DNA from: Plectrocnemia conspersa
Taxonomy: Eukaryota > Arthropoda > Insecta > Trichoptera > Polycentropodidae
Assembly: GCA_009617715.1 (NCBI GenBank)
Contig: VTFK01000243.1
Location: forward strand, 868,001-932,000
Length of the DNA stretch: 64,000 nucleotides
Direction of reading: 5' to 3'
The notes below the pieces were generated by a model. The model worked only from the letters and a program-made list of their open reading frames with translations, ran no database searches and was not told the origin of the DNA. The stretch's first letter is position 1. Each line of letters opens with the position of its first letter. Below are positions 1 through 11,499 of this stretch, one piece after another. The translations under genes were made by a program, and so were the position numbers.

Positions 1-394
1 CTGCATGCCATGGTGGTCTTTAATTCAAATTATTAAAAGTTTTTTTAACGTATAATTAATTATATTTAAATCGATTTATAAATTGCTCAACATGTTTTTA
101 TTCATAAAACTTTAAAATTTTAGTAAAAACATTATAAAATAAATATTTTAGTATCTAATCCTACTTTAATTTTTCACAATAATTTTATCATAGAATGTTT
201 TCATCTTTGGCATCGTTCATATTTCTCACGTTAGTCAACTTTCATGTGTACTTATTTCAAACTGAAAATTTCCTTCCTTTAATTTACTTTTTTAAACAAT
301 CCTTGGGATTGTGTTATCATACTAGTTTTTTGACTAGTCGCACAACATAACAGGTTTCATATCGCTTCTTTTTCGTGTGTGATATAAATTTTAA
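1..394. other. AT-rich sequence, no gene seen
   Basis: Low-complexity A/T-rich DNA with scattered stop codons in all frames. The only structure noticed is a short ACTAGT repeat pair near 322-340. No coding or transposon signal recognised. Confidence 0.6.
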
Positions 395-620
395 TATTTT
401 AAATAAACACAGGAGAGCGCGGCAATGAAAAGAGGCGCTTCTCTAACTAATTCGTTGGGTTCTTTTTATCCCGTTATTTATTGTCAGCGGTTATGAAAGC
501 AACAATGACCGGGATAGCACATGTCCAACAATGAAAAATATGTTACTTGTTACACACCAAGCGCGGTGTGTGTATGTAAAGCTACTTCAGCAGGACACTA
601 CTATATGCCTTTTTAAGTAA
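395..620. promoter_or_regulatory. Small GC-richer island, possible regulatory element
   Basis: This segment breaks the AT-rich background and contains two AACAATGA cores about 25 bp apart (near 502 and 527), which resemble SOX HMG-box half sites. It has no open frame of note. Calling it regulatory is inference from composition and motifs only. Confidence 0.25.
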
Positions 621-1974
621 CTTTCAACCGGGGATCCGGTGATATATGCGATTTGTTTTACATATTTTATGGATTTTAGAGGGGAATTTGGATTTACATG
701 TATATGCACATACTAAAAGCGTGTATTCTGATTTTAGAACTTTTATATTTTTTATTACATGTCGTTTTCCAAGTAACGCGTATTTTTTTGATATATTTTC
801 AGATTTTAGTTACCATAGAGATGTCAATTCAATTTGATCTAGCATTGAAATGGACCTTCTAAATATATAATTTTTGAGGATTTTTGGCATTACAAAGCTT
901 GAAAATGTATTTAACTGCATTTATATATATTTTATTTTCTTGTTAAGTGGTATATGCGTATATGTTATATTAAATATTACGTGGATACATATGCCACTTA
1001 AGACGTGTGTCGTAATAATAAATAAAAATAAAATCCAGCGAATACGCGTTCTACGATAAAGTATTTTTAAATAAATTTTTAAAAGCACATAACATATAAA
1101 GTAGAATCGTTAATTGAAAATTTTTGGTTTAAAAATATATTCTGTGGAAAGCGCGCATACATTTTTTCAATCTGTCTATGGCCAACTGGAGCGGTTTCTT
1201 CTTATATGATCATATAGTTATTAGATTACTATAACCAATATATAAAATCATAAGCAATTTTTTGGCATTCTAATAAAAGCTTTCAAGAAAGCATGTATAT
1301 AACATCTGGAATGGACCCAAACTTTCTTATGCAGCTGTATAAAAAATATATCATTTGAAAAACATTTAAAACATTCCTACAAATTTAATTTATACCACAA
1401 AAATTTATAGGAAATCAGCAATTTCCTCAAGAAATTCTCAATAAATAAACACTATTAACAACCAATCAAATAAGCAATAATGGTTTAATTATAAATATGC
1501 AATTAAAATATATGTAGAGAATGAATTTATAAAATACAATAATATTTATAGTGGCAAAAATGTTAATTTATATGTTAACGCTCTTTTTGTATCATGTAGA
1601 AGATGTAATGTTTGTTACTAACTACGAATACAGCTTATTTTATAATGAACAAGTAAAGTAAATTACACAAAATTTTGACAACCTTAATGATCTTTGTTTT
1701 AAATGTATCCATTAAAAATGGATAACTAAGAAAATAAAATAATTTATACATAGGGAATGTCTGAAAATTTTTTAATACCTGATAGTTTTTTTCAGCAATT
1801 AAAAAACTCAGTCTTAACTGATTTTCATAAATATATTTTTAATGTATTAAATATAGGAGAAAAAATAGTAAAATTTAAACAAACTACTACTTTTCATTTA
1901 TCATTTATTGTGACGCCATAATAAAATTACCGTTTCAATAACGGTCCAATTAAACAACGCAGTTAAAATTTAAT
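621..1974. other. AT-rich sequence, no gene seen
   Basis: About 1.35 kb of A/T-rich DNA. The two short open frames here (60-odd codons, rich in F, I, Y and K) have the composition expected of random AT-rich DNA. No transposon motif recognised. Confidence 0.6.
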
Positions 1975-2570
1975 TCGCACACGTGCAAAGTTCGATTTTC
2001 ATCGTCACAATCGCCATTGAGCGCATTCAGCAGCTATACAGAGTGACTCGTTCGAGTGCTTTTCTTTTTTCGTTTCGAATTCTTGCCACAATGGGCACAC
2101 TTTGAGCGTCATTGTTTTTCCCCAATGGCATTTTAGTCGGACAGAAACAATGTATTATTTCCACGGCGACTTTTTGAATTGTCCCACCGGCCGGTGGGGT
2201 TGTAGTGATGTTGACTTCTCTCTCTCTCTTTCTTTCACCATGAAAGAAAAAAATCAACACAGAGAGAACATTAATAAACGGAATAATGTGGTTAAAAAAA
2301 GACGCGGCCACAATGCGCTGACGCTTGTTCGAAACTATTGATTGATGAAGTGGTTTTCGAATGGTCGCCTATTGATTTTGCATTCGAAATGAGCGACAAC
2401 AATGCCGGTGTTTGTTCGACGTACGATTTCTTCACTTAACATCTCGTGAAGATGAAATATTTCGAAGGAACGTACGTTGCGCGCATCTCTAATGTGAAAC
2501 GTACCTAACGTGAAACGTAACGAATTATCAACGTGAACGACCAGGGAATAAATTACGATAAGTGGCGCTT
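1975..2570. promoter_or_regulatory. Candidate enhancer island with five ACAATG cores and a CT run
   Basis: The island holds ACAATG/CATTGT cores at 2088 (full ACAATGG), 2110, 2147, 2310 and 2399, a CT run near 2216-2232 that could bind a GAGA-type factor, and two GTGAAACGTA repeats near 2492-2520. ACAATG is the SOX HMG-box core. Opposing open frames at 2027-2341 lack any known domain and overlap these motifs, so I read them as chance ORFs in less AT-rich DNA. Enhancer function is inference. Confidence 0.35.
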
Positions 2571-3060
2571 TGCGGTTGTTGACAAGAATAAAAAATTACG
2601 TAAAATTTAAATTTTAAATATAATAATAGCGTTCAAAGAAGAATAATGCTCGGGCAGCTCATGAATCCAGTATGTGAAGAAAATGTTATGATTTTAAACG
2701 AATGTGGTATTTATAAATGCAGATATTCGTAAAAATATGATTTATTATAGTTTTGTGTATAGTTAACATTACCATATTTCTTAAATGAACCGATAGTTTA
2801 TTGTATAAACACCGGTTATAACAATAACAAGAAGCTAAGAATGCTATCGCGATATATCGATAACAATAAAAAATAAATTAAAGTTAATATTATAATAATA
2901 AAATCTATAAATTTTATTAAAAAATAAATAAATATATGATATGTATTTGTAGACAAAACACATACATTTTATTTATGCTAAGAAATATGTTAAATAAATA
3001 TACTAAAATGATTATTTGTAAATTATATTTGCCTTCTCGTATTAATATACTATGCAACTA
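2571..3060. other. AT-rich sequence flanking a Tigger element
   Basis: A/T-rich DNA with no gene or repeat recognised. It ends in TA immediately before the terminal repeat of the next element, consistent with a TA target site. Confidence 0.55.
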
Positions 3061-3722
3061 CAATGTACTCTCGATTATCTAGGCTAAAATTGGGAGGAAA
3101 AATCTTTTTCTACGATCAAACAAGTGTTACTGGCTTAACTTTTAACCAATATTGTGCTATTCCATGTTTAGCATCCAATGTTATAATTTTTTTCTAGAAA
3201 TTATTCAAGTCATCATCTTCCTCAGCAATTTTTTTTAAGAAGAATAGTACGGTAAAGCCGTATCACTGATGACATAACACCTTGGTCTATGTGTTTAATT
3301 AATCTTGTAACGATAAAATTTTCGAAACCATAAGACCGCACTTTCAATATGTTTTTATTCGGATAAGGAGCATTATCTAATAATAATACTGCTTTCTGTA
3401 ATAAAATATTACTTTTTAAAAAATATTTCACTTCATTAACCCGTTTGGTTTTTAAACAACCTTCAAAGATTTCACTAACCATCCATGATCCTTTTTGATT
3501 AAAATAATCAACAGAATTTTTTTATATCAGTTATGTTTGCTTGCTTTTCCAATCAGCAAAGGTTTTATTTTATTTTTTTCAGATGCATTTCCGCAACACT
3601 GATTGTAATACTATGCTCTTTAAATAATTACAAGATATGAAATTATTAAAAGAAATGATTGTTAATATATTTTTTTATTTTAAGAACAGATAATCCGTAT
3701 CTGGATAATCGAAAGTACACTG
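3061..3722 (-). mobile_element. Pogo/Tigger DNA transposon, internally deleted, TIR to TIR
   Basis: The left end begins CAATGTACTCTCGATTATC directly after TA. The right end, read on the minus strand, begins CAGTGTACTTTCGATTATC, so the two terminal repeats match. Between them, the minus strand from about 3620 to 3080 encodes a DDE_1 (Tigger/jerky-like) transposase core in several frames: CGNASEKNKIKPLLIGKAS, VDYFNQKGSWMVSEIF, KAVLLLDNAP (catalytic Asp near 3375), IDQGVMSSVIRLYR, and then, after a frameshift, AEEDDDLNNF and DAKHGIAQYW. The longest open piece is 3222-3482. The N-terminal DNA-binding region and the first catalytic Asp are missing, and there are stops and frameshifts, so this is a dead internal-deletion copy. 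The right flank is AA rather than TA, probably mutated. Family assignment is confident; species lineage is not. Confidence 0.85.
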
Positions 3723-3823
3723 AATTATATTTTTAATTCAAAATTAGTATATAAATGTTCTTGTATAGAGTGATTTTAAAATGTGAATAAATATTTATTA
3801 ATAATTTTTAATATTGTCACAAT

Positions 3824-4455
3824 TAGGGATTCCAATCCCGGGATCCGGATCCCGGATCCCGGGATCCCGAACGATTTTCAATACCCGATGAGTCCCGGGA
3901 TTATAAAACATAATCCCGAATTTTTCGGATTGGTTGATTTATCAAGCACAATCGAATTATTATTGACAACATCGTTATATTTCGTGTACAAACTTGCGCG
4001 AGTTGCACGTGTCATCTGCGAATCTTTGAGGCTGTGAGTCTGAACGTGCTTTTTCAGCAGCAGGCTGCTTAGGAACCAAAATCAGATCAAGGCTAAATGA
4101 TAAAACACTTGATGCTTTGATGTAACTTCGTGAGTTCTATTCAAAATAATGTTTTCAATAAATTGTGTCTATGAATGTACATACCTATGTACATTCATTG
4201 TCAAAAGTTCATTTTTTTCTTCTCAAATAAATATATAACCTTCCCTTTTTTATTTTTATTATATTATTTTTTATTTTAAGTCCAAGACTAAAATTATACG
4301 TACTTTATACATTGTAAGTTATAAAAAACAGATGTAAACATATATTGTATTATTCATTTTAAATTATTTTTATCGATAAAATAACATGAAAATTATCCCG
4401 GGACTGGTCCCGGGATCCCGAGATCGACTAAATGCAATACCGAAATCCCGGGATC
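3824..4455 (+). mobile_element. hAT-superfamily transposon remnant with CCCGGGAT subterminal repeats
   Basis: The left end TAGGGATTCC is followed by a dense set of overlapping ATCCCGGGATCC units (3833-3910). A second set lies at 4396-4455 near the right side. Between them, frame +1 from 4036 reads ESERAFSAAG and then IRSRLNDKTLDALM up to about 4130. This is the typical C-terminal hAT dimerisation motif (SERxFS...RSRLxxxxxxxLxFL). The rest of the transposase is gone, so this is an internally deleted, non-autonomous copy. No clean right TIR or 8-bp duplication was found, so the right boundary is approximate. A 13-bp perfect palindrome sits inside it. Confidence 0.75.
4171..4198. repeat. Near-perfect 28-bp palindrome
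   Basis: ATGAATGTACATA at 4171-4183 is followed by CC and then its exact reverse complement at 4186-4198. It lies inside the hAT remnant and could form a cruciform. No function inferred. Confidence 0.8.
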
Positions 4456-5194
4456 ATTATAAAACCCAAATTAAAAATATATTACTTTAGTAAAAATCTA
4501 TTAAAAAATAAATTACTTTAAATATCATGGTAAATTTATGAAAAACTGAAAATTTACAATGATTTATTAAAAAATATTGTCCTTTTTATGTTCATTTTTG
4601 TATGACAAATTTAATAAAAAATAACTTTAATCATTATTTAGTTGTATTAGGAAAATTCGGAAAATATTTTTATTATCTATATAATAAATATATGTATGTT
4701 GTAAAAATGTAAAGACCAATTAGTTTTAACAAATAACTTATATGTATTATATATATATGATAAAATTGTTCTATTGACACTTTTGACTATTATGCAGGAA
4801 TATAAAAAGCTAATTTGATATCCATTGAAAAGAAATGAAAAACTATTGAAATCAAATTTAAGGTAATCGATTGTTATTAAGATTATATTATAAATTAGTA
4901 TTAGTATTTATTTTTTAGAATATGTTGTGAATAAGATTAAAATATTTGACCTTATCTAAATTTATTTTTCTTTTAATTAAGAAAATATTTTACTTTAAAA
5001 TTAAAACTAAATAATTTATATCTATTACATTTCAAATAGAATAAATTATTATTTATAAGATATTAAAATTAAATTAAGCGAAACCCTCTAAAAATCAACT
5101 CGCACAAATATTTCTAAACAAAATTCACAATACAAATTATCCTTACACCCTTTGCAACAACAAAAGCTTAACCGATTGAATTATATTCGAATTG
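4456..5194. other. AT-rich sequence, no gene seen
   Basis: About 740 bp of A/T-rich DNA including short TA runs near 4745-4760. Nothing coding or repetitive was recognised. Confidence 0.6.
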
Positions 5195-5760
5195 AACCAT
5201 TCACGTGTGCGAGTTTTTAATAACGTAACGAGATGAATTATAAATATGTAATAAAAGAGGGACACAAGATCAGCTGTATCTATCGCGAAAGAAAGGGAAA
5301 GAAAGAAGGGCTACAAGTACACAGTAGGTACTATATTAGAGTTAAAAAAACGGCATAAATATTCAAACAAATTAACTTTGCATCGGTGGCTTTTCGAGTG
5401 TCCTCGACATTCGTCCGAGTCCACTCGAGAGTGGTTCACAAAGGGCGAAAGAGTAGACACAAAAAAGAAAACATATACGCACAAGCTATCGGTCGCACAA
5501 CAAATACAGAATGAGAAAAAAGGTTGACAAACCCTCTCGTAGTATCTCAGCGTGCGTGTGGCTTTTTCTTTTCCATTTTTTTTATCCGCCCGAGAAATGG
5601 ACCCCAGTGACGTCACCGTGAATCAGCATCTTCATCCCGATATGGAAATGATGGTGCTCTTTGATCGGCGCTCGACCCGTTTCTTGCACAAGTACACTGA
5701 AAAATAATTATTGTGATGATTATCACAATAGAACATGTCCACTAGGTCTATGTGACGCGT
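5195..5760. promoter_or_regulatory. GC-richer island with a full CRE site
   Basis: The palindromic octamer TGACGTCA, the CREB/ATF consensus, lies at 5608-5615. A perfect 9-bp inverted repeat (TATTGTGAT/ATCACAATA, 4-nt loop) follows near 5710-5732. The island also contains the small ORF at 5597. A minus-strand open frame at 5311-5616 reads through the pyrimidine tract and has no recognisable domain. Confidence 0.3.
5597..5707 (+). CDS. Small ORF or possible exon, 36 codons, unknown product
   Basis: The frame starts MDPSDVTVNQHLHPDM and ends at TAA after LHKYTEK. The start context is good (G at -3 and G at +4) and base composition is far less AT-rich than the surroundings. The residues are mixed rather than the F/I/K/Y-rich pattern of chance frames here. 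A long pyrimidine tract lies just upstream (about 5560-5587), as at a 3' splice site, and CAA/GTACAC near 5691 could be a weak donor, so it could be part of an exon instead of a stand-alone peptide. I recognise no homologue. The CRE octamer overlaps it, so the complexity may be regulatory rather than coding. Confidence 0.2.
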   Translation: MDPSDVTVNQHLHPDMEMMVLFDRRSTRFLHKYTEK

Positions 5761-5989
5761 TTTTGTTAGATTTTCTCACATTAATATGCGTTTTCAATCG
5801 ATGAAGTTGCTTGTGTATGTTTTTAAAATGTTTGAAGACTTTAGTAAATATTTAATTTAATAAATATTTACCTATTAAGTATTCTCTGGTTCGAATTTTG
5901 CTATTCTTGAACTTAGTGAAAGATAATATATAACGTTGAAAAAATAGGTATATTTAATTTGTTACGTTTTTACGATTTGTTTTATATAA

Positions 5990-6960
5990 ATATAAACAAT
6001 TTAGTTACCATGGTTTGTAGTCTTTAAATAAAAATAAATATAAACGATCTAGTAACCATGGTTTATATTCATGAAATTGAAAGCAAATGTATCAGTGATT
6101 CCGAAGAACCAGATCTAGTGACTACTGAGAATGTGAGTGAAGTTATTAAATTAGTTAATATTTTGAAAAACATTGTCAAAAACATTTTCTTTAACGATAA
6201 AAATGCTCTTAAAATTAAACGAGCGATAACAAACAGAATTTAAATTATATGTTTCTTATAATAATAAACAAATTTAATTCATTAAAATATCGTTTCGAGG
6301 ATTTGATAGTTTTGGCATTACATAATTATTGCAAAAGATCTAGTTACCATATTTTGTAATCCAGAAATTATAAGCAAATCTAATCTGCTAAAAATGTAAG
6401 CGAATTTATTAAATTAGTTAGTAAATTTGAAAATATGGAGATAAAATTTGATCTTACTAGTAAAAGAGCTTTTAAAAATTTACGATAGATAAAAAAAACA
6501 TGATGCAATATAAATAAATTCAATAATAAACGACTAAAATAATTTATTGATAAGATTTTATTAACTTTAACAATAATAATTATTTGACGAATAGAAAATA
6601 TATGAAAACGATTTCGCTACCATGGTTTGTAGTCTCGTAAAAGCAAATATCAAATTTATATACTGCTAAAAATTTATCTGGAAAATTAAAAAATATGGTA
6701 GTGAATATTGATCCCAATGTAGTAAAATCTCGAAAGATAAAAAAATATTTAAATAATATAAGAATATCGAATTAATTATGCGATGTATTTGAGATTTTAC
6801 GCATAAAAACGATATATTATAGTTGCCATGATTTGTTGCTTCGAAGTCGAAATCGAAATCGCTGTCTTCATTAAACATATTTAGTGTTAAAAATTCAAAC
6901 GAATGGTGACAAATTTTGACATCAATTTTTATAGAGAAAAATATATGCAATGAAGAGCTT
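5990..6960. repeat. Decayed tandem array of about four 200-300 bp units
   Basis: The phrase TTAGTTACCATGGTTTGTAG and its variants recur near 6001, 6048, 6346, 6613 and 6828. After each of the four later ones there follow, at similar spacing, AAGCAAAT, CTGCTAAAAAT or GAGAATGTGAGTGAA-type segments and an AAAATTTAAAC/AAAATATTTAAA tail. The 6048 and 6346 units share GTTATTAAATTAGTTA / TTTATTAAATTAGTTA. The first full unit keeps a 61-codon frame (6058-6243, MVYIHEIESKC...), and the equivalent frame of the second is broken. This is either a local tandem repeat or decayed duplicates of one short coding exon. The product is not recognised. Confidence 0.5.
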
Positions 6961-7179
6961 TTTAAAATAATAACAAACTTTAATTACTGTTTTTTCTACA
7001 TAGCCAATTTTTTTCTCCAAATTACTTATTCATTTTAAATATTTTTAATAAATATTATAGTGACTTGAAAGTTTAATATATATTATTATCATTAAATAAA
7101 TTCGTATTTTTTTATCATATTTTAGTGTAATTTATCAGGAATATGTTAATATTAGTGTAAGCCAATACGTACATACATA

Positions 7180-7960
7180 TATTGCCTACTGTCCTAATTG
7201 TCGTTTATGTCGCGCCGTCAATACGTGTGTTGTGTTGCAACAAATCCAATATACACTGTCAAACTTCAATGGACACATAATCATAAATTTGACACACAAT
7301 CGCGACAAAAGCTTTCGAATCGCACTATTAAAACGCTTCGTTCATTGTCAATGCGCGAGCGCTTCCATACTATTATGTTTTTTCCATAATTCCCATCTAT
7401 CTATTCACAGCGTTTTTTATCGACTAGCATCAAATGGCTTGTCAAATCTAAATCAAACACGGTTTTGCTGCTAAAACACGTCAAACGTCGACACATTTTC
7501 ACGGCTTTGCCCGTCGACAATAGAGCCGACGTTAATTTCATTCGATCTGTTAAATGATTCATACAAAGTATCGGGGCATTTCGCTATTGTAACCAATGGG
7601 AGATGAGCGTAATGTTTCAGAAGTAATGTTACTCTTCCGCTCTCCCTTTATTACCCAAATTGAAGCGCAAAAAAATACGCGTGTGACCCCTTTAAAGCAA
7701 ACGAAAATGAATCCTATGAAAGAAGGCAATGGAATGATTTTTGCTTGGAGATCATATTGTTGCATTGAACAGTCATATATATGGCAAATACGAATATATA
7801 ACGTATGTTTGTTTGTTACGCGTCGATTGTTCCACTGTGTCCCGGTATTGTTGCCAAGAAAAGGGAATACAAATGAGGGCCCATTACTGTCCGTTCCCAT
7901 CAAACTGGGTCGTTCTGGATGTATTTTTTCTAAGCTAAAAGATTATATATACACAATCAC
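7180..7960. promoter_or_regulatory. Candidate enhancer island
   Basis: Complex, less AT-rich DNA. It carries CGTTTATGTCGCGC at 7202-7215, an exact 14-mer that recurs at 42746 and contains a TTTATG core of the Abd-B/Cdx type. It also has CATTGT near 7338 and several GTCGAC/GCGCG words. Four open frames on both strands (7198-7973) overlap each other without any known domain, so none is annotated as a gene. Regulatory role is inference. Confidence 0.3.
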
Positions 7961-8079
7961 AAGTTATATTTAATAGTCATTGCGTTTTTTCTTATTTAAT
8001 AAGTTATTCTAATTTTATTAATAAGTTAATTTAAAAGGCATTTCTAGGGACAAATCGTATAATTTATAGCCGAAGTGTT

Positions 8080-8460
8080 TAATTGGAAAGGTCGCTCGTG
8101 AATCGCCAATCGTTTTGCTTTAATTTCTCATTTGTGATACATCGAATTAATAAAACGTTCACGTTTGATACGGTATAATTCATAAATAAATAATTAAGGA
8201 CAACTAGAACTCTCATGGTTGTAGTTGAGACCATCCAATTCACGTTCTCTTCGGCAACGTTTTCATTTTGTGTGTGTAAGAAAATTTACGACCTCGCATA
8301 AATCAATATCTATATTTTATTGCCTCTTGCAGAATGTGTTATTGTCGTGGCTCAAATTAATTTTGCGGTCAAAAGATAAAGGAGCTCACAAATTTGGACG
8401 TTTTTAGGGTTTTGTCGTGTCCCGTCGCGGCGGGTATAAGCGCGAAGAATTTTAAGACGA
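8080..8460. promoter_or_regulatory. Island ending in a GC-flanked TATA-like box
   Basis: The segment ends with CGGCGGGTATAAGCGCGAAG. TATAAG at 8435-8440 sits in a GC-rich context, the arrangement of many arthropod TATA promoters. No clear initiator or downstream exon was found at the expected +30 spacing, so a promoter here is only a possibility. The preceding 300 bp include an open frame (8225-8407) with no recognisable domain. Confidence 0.2.
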
Positions 8461-8764
8461 TAATATATACATCCTTTATGAATATATTACGTTCTTAAAA
8501 AATCCTTCTACCCTATTATTTTTTTAGATAAATGTAGGATAAATTAGAATATTTAAAAGAAATTATTAAAAAAACAATTGGTTCATGTATGATACTATCA
8601 AAAATTTAGGAGTTTTTTATTTCTTCTATTATCAATATATATTACCAGCTTGCATTACTATGATATTAGTGATTGATACATCAATACCTTACATATTAAT
8701 TAGGGACTAAAATACAATCAAATTCTGATCATAAGATCAAAAATATTTTAATATAAAAAATAAG

Positions 8765-9385
8765 GGTGTGACTTTTTCTTCGGATTCTTTCTCAAGGCGA
8801 CAGCTTGTCTGGCGCGACCGTTCTTCGGACCCCCGCGCATGCTTTTTTACATACACGTATACGCTTAGACCTCAAACACCTGCATTCCTAGGGTCCTTTT
8901 CCTTTCGACGTGTAAACGACCCATCCACAAAGTGGCCCGACGTGAGTGATCCTATGGAAGATTTTTTTTGTTATGTCAATTTGTTACAATACATCAATCC
9001 AGATCGTTATCGATACACTATTTGGTTGTTAGACTGATGTGCTTAACGTGCGAACACACACACATACGTGTAGCATCACTCAATACTTTCATATTTGGCC
9101 AGAATTTTTGATGTCGCCAACTCCGACTCGCATGCAAAAAGGCGCTGTATTTAACATTTTCGCCGTGCAACAGTGTAGCTGGGCGCGATATTTCGTTTAA
9201 CCTTTTGGGCTGTAAATTATCGCTAAAATTGCGTTGTTGCTGAGAATATGGGTTTGAAACACGTCCAATATAATAATTGCAGATTTTACACAAGGATGAC
9301 TGGGCACAAAGGGCCGGAAAGCAATACGCGAAAAGGGTCTCTGCAAAATAATAATGGCCGGCGTGGCATCACGCTTCAGGTGAGC
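8765..9385. promoter_or_regulatory. GC-richer island containing donor-like sites and a possible exon
   Basis: Moderately GC-rich DNA with two consensus splice-donor-like words on the plus strand: GACGTGAGTG near 8940 and CAG/GTGAGC at 9377-9385. The segment before the first is open in one frame (8768-8942) but lacks an ATG. The segment before the second is described separately. It could equally be a conserved regulatory element. Confidence 0.25.
9248..9379 (+). CDS. Possible first coding exon, unknown product
   Basis: ATG at 9248 has A at -3 and G at +4 and is the first ATG after an in-frame stop at 9224. The frame reads MGLKHVQYNN...GRRGITLQ and stays open for 44 codons to CAG/GTGAGC, a near-consensus splice donor, giving a phase-0 junction at 9379. 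It reads on into the presumed intron before a stop near 9457. Residues are mixed and basic, with no recognised domain. No partner exon was identified, so the call rests on start context, donor and composition only. Alternative: a chance frame inside a regulatory island. Confidence 0.25.
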
Positions 9386-10189
9386 AAACAAAGCATTTTC
9401 AATTTGAGATGCATCATTATATTATATTTATTACAAATCATATTATTTTATTGTTAAAATTACAAATGCCGACAAGGTAAACCTTGCGGTATATTTCAAT
9501 ACTCGCATGGAGTGGTAACATCCTAAGTTTGCTTCAGAACAGGATGTGCTTTTATGATTCAAAGTTCTTGAGAAAACAAGGCAATTGAAAAACAATATAT
9601 AAATAGCAATCTATAGTATATACTTTTTTATTAGGTAGAACTAAACCACTTTTCAGTATTTTTAAGTTATAATATTTGTATTGCTATTTCCATTATTAAA
9701 CCAGATATTGAACAAGCTCATATTAATAATAATATGTTATTGTTTTTGTGTAAGAAGTAAAGTTATTATCGACTCATTGGTAATATGAGTACACTGAAGA
9801 AAATATTTATTAAATAAAAAATAGATTTCTATAAATTAAATTTATATTAAAGAAACATCTTCATACATTAAGACGTATAATTTATTATTATATATAACAC
9901 TTTTCCATTTTTATATTAATGTATGTATTTTGATATAGTATATGTTATATTATAAAATTTGCTATTATCTAAATAAAATTATTGAATACCACTCCCTTTA
10001 TCTATTATAATAAATTTGATTTATTAAATAACTAATAATAATTCTTAAAATATTAAATGTTCGATATATATACAATATATAGTAACAGTTCCGTTCGTAG
10101 TCTTAGAGATATATTTTTTATATCGATATATAATTTAAAAAATTTTAAATCAAATATATTTTATTCACGTCAATCAAAACCTACATTTA
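9386..10189. other. AT-rich sequence, no gene seen
   Basis: About 800 bp of A/T-rich DNA. Nothing recognised beyond short AT runs. Confidence 0.6.
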
Positions 10190-10430
10190 CCAGCACAATA
10201 GATCAGTGGTATAAGTCAATGACTAATAACCGAAAGACCTGAGTTTGAATCACATGTGAAACTCAGTATTTTAAAAAATTTTGTCGTGTGATCGTGGGAA
10301 TTACTATTTGTTATATAATTTGATCATCACAGAAAAGTTTTTCTAAGATTTTAATCTAATGGATGAATATCGTGATGATTAATTGAAATAGATCTTAGTC
10401 ACAAAATAAGAGTCATGAGCATTTGTATTT
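10190..10430 (+). mobile_element. SINE-like element with tRNA-derived head
   Basis: The segment from 10193 reads AGCACAATAGATCAGTGGTA, then GACTAATAACCGAAAG, then GAGTTTGAATCAC. These match in order and spacing a tRNA D-arm/A box, an anticodon loop CTAATAA like tRNA-Ile(AAU), and a T-arm/B box. Arms do not pair well enough for a functional tRNA and no acceptor stem is present. A related head starts at 27300 with AGCACGATAGATCTGTGGTA. Two diverged copies with the same 5' words favour a SINE family. The 3' boundary is a guess. Confidence 0.5.
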
Positions 10431-11499
10431 CGATTTATATTGAGGTACAATTAAGATCTTATTAGAAGTATATCATATTTTCGCCAATAAAATTATTTTT
10501 GTTTGAAGTGAAGAAAATCTTAATTTATGGCATATCATGAATAATTTTAACACATTTTTCCAGGGCCAAGATTTATATCGCGATATATCATGAGGGAATA
10601 TTTCTTAGAAATTTATTTATAAAAATGATATGATACTCAAAAACGGCAGATTTTTTCTTGATAACACTAAATTATGCTGCACGAAGTCTATTTTTATTGC
10701 ATTTTCAATGGAAGCAATTCAGCCCTTAATATTATGATTTCTGGCTATAGGACTTTCGATGATTCCCCTATGATCAATTTAATGTCGGATTAAATGGGTA
10801 GATATGAACGCTATTTTTAGGATCTTGAAAACATCAAAGATCTTTTTAACTACAAAATTATTGAAAATTGTTTACGTATTTACAAAATAACGTTTTTAAA
10901 TAAGTTAAAAAGGGTATTCTGGGTAATCTGGGAAGAATTTATGTATTTAATAACAGCATTTGTGTCATTGCAATATAAAATTTAATTAACGTGAATGAAT
11001 TTAAGCTGCTATGAATCTATGCAATTCTGGGAATATGCACATATTATTATTCAAATTAATCAGTCAAAATAACATAAATATAGGTATGTTCTATGTTTTG
11101 CCCCAATTGCGTTTTATTTAATTTTATTTGCTAGAGTAACCCACATGATTTTAAAGAATTTGATAACTCGAACCTCATAATTGAAAGGTATATTATCTTT
11201 ATCAAATAAAATCTTTTAAAAATTGTTTATTTTTAACGCTAGTCGTTTCACGAGTATGTACTTTGATTTTAATTAAAATTGTATTCCGAAAAATATCAAA
11301 GATAAAACTATAAATATTATCTTAATTTGGAAAACTGTAATGTATCCACTTAAATAATATTATTTACAAAAATATATTTGTTTAGAAATTTGCATTAAAA
11401 CAATTTGCAGGTATTTTATGAGAAAGATTCATTGAGGTCTATATTTATACAGATTTGACATTTAACATATGCTGTATAGATGTATACATGTATAAATTA
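10431..11499. other. AT-rich sequence, no gene seen
   Basis: About 1 kb of A/T-rich DNA with a short ATATCGCGATATAT palindrome near 10576. No coding or transposon match recognised in either strand. Confidence 0.55.

Noticed and set aside
7559..7973. ORFs of 114 (minus) and 125 (plus) codons
   Set aside because: They lie on opposite strands of the same DNA without any recognisable motif.
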